A stretch of DNA of 21,342 nt from Pleurotus ostreatus/Saccharomyces cerevisiae fusant. Its lineage: Eukaryota; Opisthokonta. A program made the position numbers and the translations under genes. Positions within the stretch are counted from its first letter, which is position 1; each line of letters begins with the position of its first letter. This document shows, in pieces, positions 1-9,654 of the stretch. The notes under the pieces are model-generated. The model was given only the letters and a program-made list of their open reading frames with translations. It had not been told where the DNA came from and searched no databases. Location of the stretch: contig JAMQCK010000500.1 of the NCBI GenBank assembly GCA_024196135.1, positions 1-21,342 on the forward strand. The letters run 5' to 3'.

Positions 1-97
1 TTGTAGGTGACCTATGAATTTCGTGACTCCTCGAGCGGGCGGTAGTACTTCAAGGAGAGTTCGGCGTGGACCTACATACTTACACAATTACATATGA

Positions 98-403
98 TTA
101 CGTAGTCACGTGTCCCGCGGGCCTTCGGAGGCGCCGCGGGCCGCTAGAGATAGACTTCTTACTTTCAATCCTCATCTCGTTCGTCGTACCGACGCCTTGC
201 TGAGGCACGCGCTTGCGCGGGTTAGAAGGAGATCCAACATTCTTGGATTCTGAGTCTGAGATCGCTGTGCTACTATTAGCCGGGTTCTCAGACGTTTCTC
301 GCCAGACGCGACCACTCAGCCGCTCCGAGCCCGCTCGCAGTAGATCCCAGCGGACACGTCGCCGCAGGCCTCCCCTTACGCCTCCGCCCAGGACTCCCCT
401 CAC
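98..403 (-). CDS. Possible C-terminal coding remnant, unknown function
   Basis: The minus strand is open for about 101 codons and ends in TAA at 98-100. The first codon of the open stretch is GTG, not ATG, so this would be a terminal exon or a fragment. The translated C-terminal half is hydrophilic and Ser/Asn/Lys/Arg-rich, with ordinary codon use, like a disordered tail. The N-terminal part is Gly/Arg-rich and runs towards the minisatellite region. I recognise no domain. It could equally be a chance open frame in GC-rich DNA. Confidence 0.2.
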   Translation of the reverse strand: MRGVLGGGVRGGLRRRVRWDLLRAGSERLSGRVWRETSENPANSSTAISDSESKNVGSPSNPRKRVPQQGVGTTNEMRIESKKSISSGPRRLRRPAGHVTT

Positions 404-478
404 GCCTCAGCCCGGACCGCCGCCTTCTTGGTACTGGAGAGTACTGGCTTCTTGACTCGCTTGCAGGGCTTCTAATTC

Positions 479-675
479 AGACTCAACTGTGGACCTTTGT
501 TTCCGAACTCAACTGCGGACCTTTAAACTCAGACTCACCTGCATGCCTCCGAAATCAGACTCGCCCGCAGGCCTCCGAATAGACTCGCCTGCATGCCTCC
601 AAACTCAGACTCGCCTGCAGACCTTCAACTCAGACTCCCCCCGCAGACGTTCAAACTCCCCCGCAGACCTTGGGA
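479..675. repeat. Minisatellite array, ~24-28 bp unit, about 7-8 degenerate copies
   Basis: Imperfect tandem units share a core of AGACTCGCCTGCAGRCCT type followed by TCAAACTC. Copies drift in length (24-28 bp) and sequence. No gene is convincing here; open frames through it are products of the repeat. Confidence 0.7.
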
Positions 676-776
676 CCAGCCACAAATGCTCAACGCGCTG
701 TACCTGCGACGCTCCACACGCTGCATTTCCGCTAGAGCAACTATCTCCTGGTGCATTCTGCGCGATTCACCTCTCC

Positions 777-971
777 GGGTCTCGACGCCGGCGGTCCTCG
801 CGCGAAAATTCGATGCCGCCGGTCAGCGCGCGAGGGCTCGACGTGCCGGTCACCGCGCGAGGGCTCGACGCCGGCGGTCCTTGCGCTAGGGCTCGATGCC
901 GCCGGTCCTTGCGCTAGGGTTCGATGCCTCCGGTCATCGCGCGAGGGCGCGACGTGCCGGTCACCGCGCGA
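777..971. repeat. Minisatellite array, ~28 bp unit, 7 copies
   Basis: Seven consecutive units of 27-29 bp begin GGGCTCGACG or GGGTTCGATG and end in CGCGCGA or TGCGCTA. The array stops where the sequence changes to GACCTAAAG at 971. It is unrelated in sequence to the array upstream but has nearly the same period. The stretch between this array and the next (972-1278) holds CT-rich sequence with loose Ser/Arg/Leu-coding open frames and no supportable gene. Confidence 0.8.
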
Positions 972-1278
972 GACCTAAAGGGCGTGGCTCCTCTGCGGCA
1001 CCATCCTCTCCCCCCCCCAGACGAAGGTACGGCGTCTTCTCTCCTGCTTCGTGGTGCACGCAGCCGAAGATCTGATTTGCGCTTCACGGCCTCGTGCTAT
1101 AACTTGCTCTCGCTTCCCTACTCGTGGCTTCCTCGCGCTTCTCTTCTCGTCGCTTCCTCGCGCCCTTACACTCGTGAGTCGTGGCTTCTGCACGCTTCTC
1201 CACGTCGTCGCTTCCTCACGCGTCCCTACTTCATGGCCCGCTCTCGTCTTTCCCCGCCTCTCGCGCTTCCGTCTGGAC

Positions 1279-1386
1279 GTGGACTCACAACGTCCACCGC
1301 GGAGCGTATACTCGCAACGTCCACCGCTGGACGTATACTCGCAACGTCAACCGCTGGACGCATACTCACAACGTCAACCGCGGAGC
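1279..1386. repeat. Minisatellite array, exactly 4 x 27 bp
   Basis: Four exact-length 27-bp units start at 1279, 1306, 1333 and 1360. The conserved core is CTCRCAACGTCMACCGC. Units 1 and 4 end in GGAGC and units 2 and 3 end in TGGAC, so the array is palindromic in its variant order. Confidence 0.85.
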
Positions 1387-1422
1387 GTGACTCCCTCACT
1401 TGTTCACCTTTCGTACCCTCGG

Positions 1423-1641
1423 CTTCTGTCTCTCGCGTTCGTCCTAAGGCTCTGTCGTTCACGGCCGTCTCAAGCCTTCCGTCTTTCTCGCTCGTCCTAA
1501 GGCTCTGTCTTTCTCGCCTATCCCGAATTTCTGTCTCTCGCGTTCGTCCTAAGACTCTGTCATTTTCGCTCGTCCCGCTCAACCTACGGCTTCTCTCTTT
1601 CTCGTTCGTCTCAAGGCTTCTGTCTCCCTCTCTCTTGCTGG
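1423..1641. repeat. Degenerate minisatellite, ~25-27 bp (one ~35 bp) unit, about 8 copies
   Basis: Repeated units of the type CTCTGTCTTTCTCGCTCGTC followed by CTAAGG run through this stretch. One copy carries a longer insertion. The strand is strongly pyrimidine-rich. Confidence 0.65.
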
Positions 1642-1670
1642 TCCCCGCCCCGCCTCCAGGGTCTGACGAC

Positions 1671-1819
1671 GCCCGGTGGACGTGGGAGTCAAAACGCTCG
1701 ACGGACGCGGGATTCGAGACGCTCGACGGATGCCGGTGGCAGATCGCTCGACGGACGCGAGAGTCAAAACGCACGACGAACACCGGTGGCAAAACGCCCG
1801 AAGGATGCGGAGTTTGACG
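1671..1819. repeat. Minisatellite array, 6 x 25 bp
   Basis: Six units start at 1671, 1696, 1721, 1746, 1771 and 1796, five of 25 bp and a last of about 24. Most begin GCTCGACGGA. Two variant tails, GAGTCAAAAC and CCGGTGGCARA, recur among copies, suggesting past unequal exchange. Confidence 0.8.
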
Positions 1820-1826
1820 GATGCGC

Positions 1827-1966
1827 GCGCCAAAGCCTGCTCTCCAAGTTGATGGCGTCAAAGCCTGCTTTCCAAGCTGAGGGCGTCAAAGGCCTGCTTT
1901 CCAAGCTAGGGCGCCAAAGCCTGCTTTCCAAGCTTGGGGCGTCCAAGACCTGCTTCCTCAGCTCAG
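1827..1966. repeat. Minisatellite array, 5 x 28 bp
   Basis: Five exact-length 28-bp units start at 1827, 1855, 1883, 1911 and 1939. The core is GCGYCAAAGCCTGCTTTCCA followed by AGCT. The last copy is the most diverged. The array follows the 25-bp array after only a few bases, with a completely different unit. Confidence 0.85.
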
Positions 1967-2220
1967 CTATTCGAAGCTGACACCCTCGGGCTTCAAGGCT
2001 GGCACCCCACTCTCGCACTCGCCCCACTCTCGCACTCGTCCACTCCCACGCCATGGCTACACCCCATTCCCACACCATGGCTATCGGGCAGAATCCCTCG
2101 CTCCCTGGCCTCCTGCTTTCTCACCTCCCCCCTCGGTCTGAATGGGCGTCACCCTTCCCATTGACAGTGCGTCACCATTCCCATCGACTATCGTCAGCCT
2201 TTCCATCGACGATCGCCATA

Positions 2221-2409
2221 TCTCCCTCCCTCCCTCCTCACTTCCTTCTTCCTCCTTCCTCACTTCCTCTCCCTCCTTCCTCACTCCCTTCCTCCTCCTT
2301 CCTCACTCCCTTCCTCCTCCTTCCTCACCTCCTCCTTTCTCTCGCTTCCTTCGCCCTCCTTTCTCGCTTCCTTCCTCCTCCTTCCTCACTCCCTTCTACT
2401 CTCACTCTC
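2221..2409 (+). repeat. Polypyrimidine tract with ~20-bp CT repeats
   Basis: About 190 bases consist almost entirely of C and T on the plus strand. Short recurring units such as CTCCTTCCTCACTCCCTTC are visible. Such tracts can adopt triplex (H-DNA) structures; that is general knowledge and is not shown here. No gene is supported in 1967-2475. Confidence 0.75.
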
Positions 2410-2475
2410 GACGGGCGTCACTCGCGCACTCTCCTCTTTTGACTACCTGCATCGAGGGGCGTCGCCCGCTCGCTC

Positions 2476-2597
2476 GCTGAGCGCCCTCAATCCCTCGCTT
2501 GCTCGCTGCGCGCCCTTCATCCCCCGCTGAGCGCTCTTTATCCCTCGCTTGCTCGCTGAGGACCCTTCATCCCTCACTGAGCTCCCTCCATCCCTCG
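2476..2597. repeat. Minisatellite with alternating ~29 and ~21 bp units
   Basis: Units of about 29 and 21 bp alternate as 29-21-29-22-21. All begin GCTGAG/GCTGCG or CTGAG and contain CCCTYMATCCC. The array is therefore a ~50-bp higher-order repeat followed by a final 21-bp unit. Confidence 0.65.
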
Positions 2598-2647
2598 ACC
2601 GAGGACTCGAGGCAGGGAGGGAAGGGAGGTGTCGCGGCGCTTGCAAA

Positions 2648-2806
2648 GCGAGAGGGGGAGAGTCGCTCGCCGGGCGAGGGGGAGAGAATTGCTCGCCGGG
2701 AGAGGGAGTGAGTCGCTAGCCGGGAGAGTGAGTGAGTCGCTCGCCGGACGAGATGAAGAGTCACTCGCCTGGAGAGATGAAGAGAGTCGCTCGCCGGGAG
2801 AGAGGG
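2648..2806. repeat. Minisatellite array, ~24-27 bp unit, about 6 copies
   Basis: Tandem units of the type GAGAGTCGCTCGCCGGGAGA are purine-rich on the plus strand, unlike the pyrimidine-rich arrays to the left. Copies vary by a few bases in length. Confidence 0.7.
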
Positions 2807-2874
2807 CGTCTCTGGGCGAGAGGAGAAAGCCGCTCCCTTGACCAAGTTCTTCGACCGAGGTGGCGAGGATGAGG

Positions 2875-3019
2875 GCGGCATCTGAGGGAGCGGAGTGACG
2901 AGGGCTGCTCTCGAGCGAGCGGAGCGACGAGGGCGACATCCGAGCGAGCGGTGCGACAAGGGCGATATCCGAGCGGGCGGAGCGACGCAGGCGACATCCG
3001 AGCGAGCGGAGCGTCATGT
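2875..3019. repeat. Minisatellite array, 5 x 29 bp
   Basis: Five exact-length 29-bp units start at 2875, 2904, 2933, 2962 and 2991. The core is GCGACATCCGAGCGAGCGGA followed by GCGACGAGG. The last copy diverges at its final bases, where the array ends. Confidence 0.85.
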
Positions 3020-3670
3020 CGCTCGCTGGAAAGGAATTTGTGCGGCGAGGAGGATGGAGGGGGCAAGGGGGCGAGGGATGAAGGGAATTATGAGGGAGGA
3101 AAGGACGCAGATATGGGGGAGGGAAGGGCGGCTCGGCGAGCGACGCGGTGAGGGTGGGTGAGGGTGGGGGCGATGGGAGAAGAGGGGCAGAGAAGGGCGA
3201 TCGGGGGAGTGGGGCACGTTGCTCGTTGGCGATCTATACATACATCCTGCATTCGACAGCCCGCTTACACTCTATCCCAATTCCCTCTCACTCGATGTGG
3301 CGAGATGCCGGCGGGGGGCTGTGTCACGACGCACCTGCGTCACGGGTCACAGACCTCCTTGCCCTCCAGTGCCTCCACGATCATCATCGAAGACGGACTC
3401 AGCCACAATCATTGCTTACTACCATGGAGTTCCTGACTGAGGAAGAGAAGCGGCTGGCTATTGTATGTCAGCTGTGTCGAAATGTGGTCTCTACGCTGCA
3501 GTAGGGCTAGAGGGCGAGGGACGGAGCCAGTAGAGTAGCGCTTAGACCAGCCGGGCCGGCTGGCCCGGCTGTACGCATGTGTGTAGCGCGCCTAGCGGCA
3601 GCCATCATCCATCCCTTCCGGGGCCTTCACCATCCCGCCTCTCGGGTAGCCCGTGGCTACTCCAACGCTC
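3020..3670. other. Non-coding interval, purine-rich then mixed
   Basis: Positions 3040-3215 are purine-rich on the plus strand without a clean period. From about 3220 the composition becomes balanced. An ATG at 3424 opens 13 codons that run to a GTATGT donor at 3463. This is a possible first exon of the gene that follows, joined through an acceptor at 3649 in the correct phase. The implied 187-base intron is long compared with the 47-55 base introns of most genes here, so I do not include it in the gene model. Confidence 0.4.
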
Positions 3671-4478
3671 ATGAATATCCAGACACTTTTTCCTGTCATA
3701 TACCCGTTCAATGACGCGTACGAGACAGCCTACAAGATCACCCAGACGATGGAGAACCTCAATAAACTGTTTTCTCCCGATCACTACTCCTTGGGTACGA
3801 GCCCGTTAGCTGCAGATCTCGAACACTTTGGCCATCTCGTCGCTCGTTATGTGCGAGAAATCCCGGCTGTTATCCGCAGCGTGCAACGCATCTACGAGTT
3901 CCTATCCGACACGCTTTTGGACGACTCCGAGCCTATGGAGTCACGGCTGACTACATTGGAATCCACCTACTTCTCCGCCGTCGAGGATTGCGACACAGCG
4001 CTTATGAGGTCCAGCCAGGTTGTCGAAGCGCTGTCGGACCTGAAGCAGCACATAACCCAATCTCTTTCGTACCCACACGCACTACGACGTCTCGCGATCT
4101 ACGCTCTTGGTCCAAACTGGTGCAACCGCGAGATCACGCTGCGCGAGGCGCCGGCTGTTCTTGGCGAGCTGCGGGATTTTCTCCGTCGGACCGCCGATGT
4201 CTTCAAGGAGGTGCGCTTCCACGTCGAGGATGGGCGGGAACGGTTCAGTGCGCAGGCACTGCAGGGTTTGCTAGATATGCCCAAGGAGGGGCGGCAGTCG
4301 ATGGAACCGTTCTTGGCCAGGTACCTTGGCTGTCTGGATGTGTGGCGAGTCAAATTGGGATACGACGCGAACTTGTTGGACGTTCTAACGAGACGAGCCA
4401 CCGAGAGCTCCGTCGCGGGTGAGTGGCGGTAGATTGGAATGTTGAATACTCTTTGAACGCTTTGCAGGCCATTATTAG
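3671..4478 (+). CDS. Hypothetical alpha-helical protein (~252 aa)
   Basis: The first ATG is at 3671. The frame is open for about 249 codons, with protein-like codon use. A GTGAGT donor at 4419 and a TTTGCAG acceptor at 4467 define a 49-base intron, after which the frame closes at TAG 4476-4478. If the intron is retained the frame closes at 4432, so the C-terminus differs by only a few residues. The product is rich in amphipathic helices, with no signal peptide, membrane segment or recognised catalytic motif. I do not recognise the family. A 13-codon exon at 3424-3462 could add an N-terminus in phase. Its balanced composition contrasts sharply with the repeat blocks on its left. It looks like a genuine host gene but could be a fragment of a larger one. 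Confidence 0.55.
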
Positions 4479-4890
4479 CTGGGTGCGCTCTGCGGTAGCT
4501 CACCAAAGTTCTGATCATTCTGATCATTCTATACGTACACGTCCACACTATCATGCTTTTCTGCCTGCACATCCATTGATTTCCTGGCTATGCATCTACT
4601 GCTTTTTTACGCATCTACCACCGAAAATGGTACGAGCCTCTTCTGCGTCATCTGCATGCATGTCATCCTTGCGAATAACCGCATGAACGCCGTCCTTGAG
4701 AAACCTATCCATTCGAGACTGGATGGCCTCCTGCTTGATTGGATAGCGTATGAGCAATACACGACCTGGATAACTTATGCGTTATATACGGCATGGACAG
4801 TCAACAACATGAATGGCAAATGCGCTACACGCGACATGTACACTATACTCCGTCACCATCTGTCTGCTCATCCGTCCATTCACCCATCGA
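4479..4890. other. Intergenic interval, no supported gene
   Basis: The sequence is moderately AT-rich and unremarkable, with only short open frames. I see no gene, RNA or repeat here until the 23-bp array begins at 4891. Confidence 0.4.
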
Positions 4891-5028
4891 CTGCGCTCGC
4901 TTCTCGAGATCGACTGTGTTCGCCTGGTGAGGTCGACTATGTTCGCCTCTTGAGGCCGACTATGTTCGCCTCTTGAAATTAACTGCGCTCGCTTCTCGAG
5001 ATCGACCATGTTCGTCTCTTGAGTTCGA
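4891..5028. repeat. Minisatellite array, 6 x 23 bp
   Basis: Six exact-length 23-bp units start at 4891, 4914, 4937, 4960, 4983 and 5006. The consensus is CTRTGTTCGCCTCTTGAGRT followed by CGA. Units 1 and 5 are identical to each other and differ from unit 2, which points to duplication of a multi-unit block. A seventh, decayed unit may follow to about 5045. There are no spacers, so this is not a CRISPR. Confidence 0.85.
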
Positions 5029-5098
5029 CTTCGCTCACCAGAGATTGGCGCGCGTTCTACCGAAGTCGCCGGTTAGTCCTCCCTTGCCGTTTGGCATA

Positions 5099-5170
5099 CC
5101 TTCGTCGAGCGGAAGCGGGTGACCCCCGTCGAGTGGAAGCAAACAGCCCTCGTCGAACGGAAACGGATGA
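5099..5170. repeat. Short tandem repeat, 3 copies of ~24 bp
   Basis: Three imperfect units share the core CGTCGARYGGAARCRRRTGA (middle copy more diverged), with lengths of 24, 23 and 25 bases. Confidence 0.6.
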
Positions 5171-7395
5171 ACCTGGCCGAGGTCCGCATCGGCCGTACTA
5201 GGATAGCGTATCCGCAGAACGCCGACTGAGCCTCGGCGGACGCGAAGAATGCCAAGTGGGCTGGACAGCGACTGAGGACATGGAGAGCGTGCCGGCGAGG
5301 CTGGGCAGGGAACTAGACGGCGCGGAGGAGGGAAGTAGACGACGGGGAGGATGGAGCTAGACAATGCTGGACAGGCGAACCAGCGACTTTGAGGTTGAGG
5401 CGACGCTACGAGGCGCCTACATCGTCGATATTCGGGCACGAGGCTGCGTGGTATGTTGACGACGCTACGAGACACATGCACCAACCTGATGGCGAGCCGA
5501 ACGCGTCGCTCCCAGTTCGAGCATCTGCGCCCACCCCGGGATGAGCATCTACATCGCCGCGGGCTGAGCATCGGCAAGGTCATCGCCGTCGTTGTGACTA
5601 TATTCGAGCAGGATGTTGCGCGACCGCTGTCAAACGAGATGTGACCTATGAAGAAGGACGCGCCGCATCGGTCATAACGCGTTGTATGGAGCAGTACGCG
5701 ACGCCGGCAAGCCGGACGCGCCGCATCGAGCCGGAGGCGTCGAGCTGAGCCTGACGCGATGTCGGCGAACGCAAGGCGCAGGGAGGGCAAGGGGCAAGAT
5801 AGCGCTCAACTGAGCTGAGGACAAAATACGGCCCGTGAAGTTCATGCGCTACAATGCGGGCGGCCGACAATGGGGGGAACGTCGAGACTGCCATGCAACA
5901 ATGCGTTGGCTAATGATGGATCGACGCGGAGAAGCGTCGCGGTCGTTGGCGAAGGAACGCTGCGGTCATTGACGATAATTCGTCTCGATCTGCGCCTAGG
6001 ACCAAGGGCCCGATGACCTTGCGTGCCGGTTGTTTGAGCGTGATTCGGTCTTACACGGAGTAAAAGATGCCCTTGATGTATGCCCTCCACGTAGAATTGA
6101 GGAGGTTGAGACCGCAGGCAAGGCTGATGATGGTCGGGAATGCAGGGTAGCTGGATTGCGCGTTGAGGGCGGACGGTGACGATGAGGGAGGAGAGACACG
6201 GCGACGACGCTGGTGTGGTCCGAGCTTCGTATTGGTCGCGTTGTCGAGACAAATGCTGCGAGGCGTAAGGCTACAGGAAGGAGCACAGGGCGCTGTCACG
6301 TACCGATGCCAGGACTGCACTATGCTTAAGCTATGGCCTACTCGAAGCTGCTCAAGCTAAGCAGGTCCACTCCCACTACGCCAAACCCGTCCTCAGATGT
6401 GCTCAAGATAAGTGGGGGCAGGAAGCAGAGAGGGGACCGTGTTCCGTCCGGTCGATCGCAAACTCGGTGAAGGATGGTCCCAGATGAAGTTAGTTGACGA
6501 GCACATCAGATGACACTCTAGGTGCTCAGAGGACGACAGAGGGGGGCCCAAGCGCGAGGGATTATGGCGGGAGATCAACGCTGAGATGAAGGGGGAACAA
6601 CTTCGAGATGACGGCAAGAACAAAGGAATAATGTTTGGTCAAGCTTGGCACGGGCGACACTCGTCCGTCCCCATTTGGCAATAACATTGTTCTCTTCTTC
6701 TCCGCCGTCATGTCGCGAATTACCGTTCCGCAAGCGTTTCGTGTCAAGGCGTCTACCAACTCTCTGCTGGAGCTTCGCACGTCTGATTGTAGCTTGATAT
6801 CTATTCCCGAGCCTGGAAACAACCTCAATGTAGGATAGTCGAAGGCGCAAGCCGCCGAGGTATGGTCGCGCAGCACCGGCTTTATTAGTCTCACTATCAC
6901 AAATTAGACATCCCAAGATATTGACTCTCTGACATAACTGGACTTTTTGTGCGGGGCAGCCTGGCTGCGGCGACTGTGTGCTCCCGCGCCCTAGGGTTCT
7001 CTCAACACCCGGGCAGCACGCCGGGGGAAACATGCCAACCTTGCGTCTCGACTGTAACTCACATCCCCTTTCTCAACGCTTCTCCGGTCAGCATCAACCA
7101 TGCCGTCGTCGTCACCTGCTTAACGCTCGCTTCTCCATCCTCAATTCGGCGAGGAGCACCGCCGCATCGCGCGACGAGGCCTCTCCAGGAAGCTCTTCCC
7201 GCAGCCGATGAATGTATCAGCTGTGAGATCGCGCGCAATATACACTCTGCACGCGAATTAGAGGAGGGAAAATCGCTCCTTGGCGACCCACGGGTACGTT
7301 GTATGATTAGCCACCCGAGCACTGGAACTGACCGCACGTACTTTTCTTTAGCATGTCTCGCAATACTTTGACCTTCATGTCTTGACGTTCTACGC
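5171..7395. other. Long interval without a confident gene
   Basis: No open frame here shows a recognisable domain. A 15-bp word, GGACGCGCCGCATCG, occurs at 5656 and 5713 as a direct repeat. GAGCATC recurs three times around 5518-5570. On the minus strand at about 6150-6061 a short hydrophobic, protein-like stretch ends in TAA and could be a degenerate exon, but its flanks do not support a gene model. The rest looks like decayed or intergenic DNA. Confidence 0.35.
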
Positions 7396-8000
7396 ATGCT
7401 GGGGCCACACTGCGATCAACTGTGCATGCGCCTTCTTACTCAGTGGCGTCGGGAGGTTGCGCTCAGACGGCTGCAGTGGTACGTCCTTCTACTTCCTTCA
7501 TACAGCTCAGCACACTGGACCGTCGGGATAGCGCGCGTTTTGCGCATGACCGGACTATTATCGCGCATCACCTCCTTCTCTCACCGAGTGACGAGTGACT
7601 GCAGAGGCCCCTGGCAGAGCGTATCCGAGTCCGATCCTCGGCACATATCTGAGCACAATACTGACGACGGTAAGAAATTTCTCTCGCTTTTCTATCTTGC
7701 GCTGAGCATACGATAGGGAAGGAACTTTTACAACGCAGTCGGCAGACATCACAGCGGCATTCCATAGGGCGCTTCGTCGTCCAGGGAGCATCTACGCGGA
7801 CGGTCGTTTTGCGCCGTTCCCCCCTCACTCCCTTCCCTCACGCGAACAACAACGCGTCGTCATCTGGCCCGCTCGCCTCGTCTGCCGCAGCCTCAGTGTC
7901 TTATCTCCCTCCCTCAGCGCGTCTTCGTCCCCCTTCAGCGTCTCTACATCCGCTCGAAGCGTATCCTCACACTCTGTGCCTCCAGTTAACCGCGTCCTGA
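7396..8000 (+). CDS. Speculative two-exon ORF, unknown function
   Basis: An ATG at 7396 opens a frame to 7669. A GTAAGA donor at 7670 and an ATAG acceptor at 7716 define a 47-base intron. The frame continues in phase from 7717 to TGA at 8000, giving 185 residues. The first half is Arg/Leu-rich and the second half is Ser/Pro/Ala-rich low complexity. There is no recognisable domain. The intron signals are the only argument beyond an open frame in GC-rich DNA, and the downstream half merges into repeat-like CT-rich sequence. Confidence 0.2.
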
Positions 8001-8165
8001 AAGCAATATCACCAGCGCAAACGGACAAGAAGGGACAGTACCGTCGGTCCTGCGCAGGGCACATCGACACTGGGCTTCGCATCGACGCTGGGCTTACCAA
8101 CGGAAGGGAGGGGAAGAAAGCGGAAGCAGTTGAGGAAGGGGCGCGTCGTTGCCTACGCTCTAGTA

Positions 8166-8289
8166 GCCGCGTTCTCCTCCCACCCCCTCTGAGCGCATTC
8201 TTCTCCTGCCCCATCCGAGCGCGTTCTCGCTTGCCTTTCTGAGCGCGTTCAGCTCGCCCTCCCCGAGCGCAGTCTCTCACCCCTAGTCC
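8166..8289. repeat. Degenerate tandem repeat, 5 copies of ~25 bp
   Basis: Units of 24-26 bases begin GAGCGCGTTC and are followed by a CT-rich tail. Similar isolated AGCGC-plus-CT motifs occur around 7915-7945 and 8480-8510, so the array appears to have older scattered relatives nearby. Confidence 0.6.
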
Positions 8290-9654
8290 CCAGACGCTTG
8301 TCAGAACCTTGAGCGCACTGTCATTGGGGCTCTGAGCGGCTTGTATACGCTCCTCTCGTACGCTTTTCCTCTCAACTGCCACCTGTTCCTTCTCTCCTCG
8401 CCACTTTTTCCTTCCTCCTCCTTTCAAGCGCATCTTCATCATTATTCACGCCTTCGCCTCGTCGTCTATCGCGCCCTCAGCGCGTGCTTCTCTTCCGGCC
8501 CCCCTTAGCGCAGTCTCGTCAACCCCTTCCTTCGGGGCGAGCACGTCAAGTCGACGATGCGAGGGAGGAATGGAAGGGAGTGGTGGAGAGATGGGGACGG
8601 CTGCCGATGGTAGCTGGAGGGCATGCCGACGGTGCTTTTCGCGAGGAAGGCTGTGTGCCGCTACGAAATGGAGGGATTGGGAAGGCGGGATGGAAGGGAC
8701 CGAATGAGCATGGCGTCGTGAAGTCGACAGGGGGCAATTACGCATTGTAGCTCGCCGCAAGTCGGACGAATAGCGCCGCAGGTCATCCGGAGTCCCTCGA
8801 CGAGGACGAAATCGCTGAAGATTGAAGATGAACGGTCTCATTCACAACTCTAGCTCTTGAACGCCTCTTCCCCTTTCTTCTCTCGCCTCGCCGGCTCTTA
8901 TCCTCTTCCCATACATTCAGGACCCTCTTTCCCCCTCGCGCTTCTTCCTCCTCTTTGCCGGCTCCTTCCACACTTCATCTTCGTCCTTCCCCGCGCGCTC
9001 GTTCCTCTCTTCTCCAGGCGAGTCGGCTCCTCGCATTATGGAGTATCGAACACGAGACGGAAAGGCTGATTTATGTCGTCATGAACCTTACCTCTAGTTC
9101 TGACGGCCAACCTTGGCGAGAACAACTCATTGTCGACTGGCCACCCCTAAATAGCACGAACACGCCGTGTCTTTTCCCTTCTCGTTCGCATGGCTTCGAC
9201 ATCAGCACAAAGGCAGTAAGATAGGGGAATATAAGCAGAAAGACAGGAAGATGGCAGGCTAAACGCGCGAGCCAAAAGCAGGCGGCCAGCGCATCCGGCG
9301 AGGGTGGTCGAGTTCAAGTTGCGTCTCGAGAACAGCTGATCGAGTCGATCGTGCTCAGGGTGAACATATGATTCCCTAGTCCGCTGTATGGTAGCCATTG
9401 TTTCTTCCATGATTCAGGCGCTCGATATCGTATATTTTGCACAAGCTGTAGCGCTACATACGGCCAAGGGAATCCAAAATGCTCAATCTCCACTCATGTC
9501 TCCCCCACTCGTGTCTTTTCCACACGCGTTTCCACCACCTCCTGTGTATATCTCTGGACCCCACTTCGATCCTTTCGACTGGCCAATCTCCAGCCCCGTC
9601 GAATGTACGGCTGGCATAAGTCGATCCATTGGCACAGCACTGGCAAAATGGTCT
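8290..9654. other. Interval without a confident gene
   Basis: The plus strand alternates between a CT-rich block (to about 8545), a purine-rich block (8560-8720) and another CT-rich block (8860-9020). The remainder, to the end of the ankyrin gene, is ordinary intergenic-looking sequence. Open frames in it have no recognisable content. Confidence 0.35.

Noticed and set aside
114..140. GC-rich hairpin (CCCGCGG GCC / GGC g CCGCGGG)
   Set aside because: It is a near-perfect stem with a one-base bulge, but it lies in GC-rich, possibly coding sequence, has no T-run and fits no known element; likely incidental.
489..3161. Many open frames of 70-297 codons on both strands
   Set aside because: They run through tandem repeats, translate to repetitive Ser/Arg/Leu-rich peptides and exist in several frames at once, as expected when stop codons are absent from a GC-rich repeat unit.
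4891..5028. CRISPR-like regular repeat
   Set aside because: The units are directly adjacent with no unique spacers, and the setting is eukaryotic.
6051..6320. Minus-strand open frame with a hydrophobic C-terminus
   Set aside because: Only the last ~25 residues look protein-like, the rest is low complexity, and possible splice extensions hit stops.
6949..7371. 140-codon plus-strand open frame
   Set aside because: It starts at GTG, has no domain or intron support, and a competing minus-strand frame overlaps it; not distinguishable from chance.
7825..8442. 205-codon minus-strand open frame rich in Arg/Glu/Lys
   Set aside because: It is antisense to CT-rich and repeat sequence, its composition follows the DNA bias and it has no recognisable domain.
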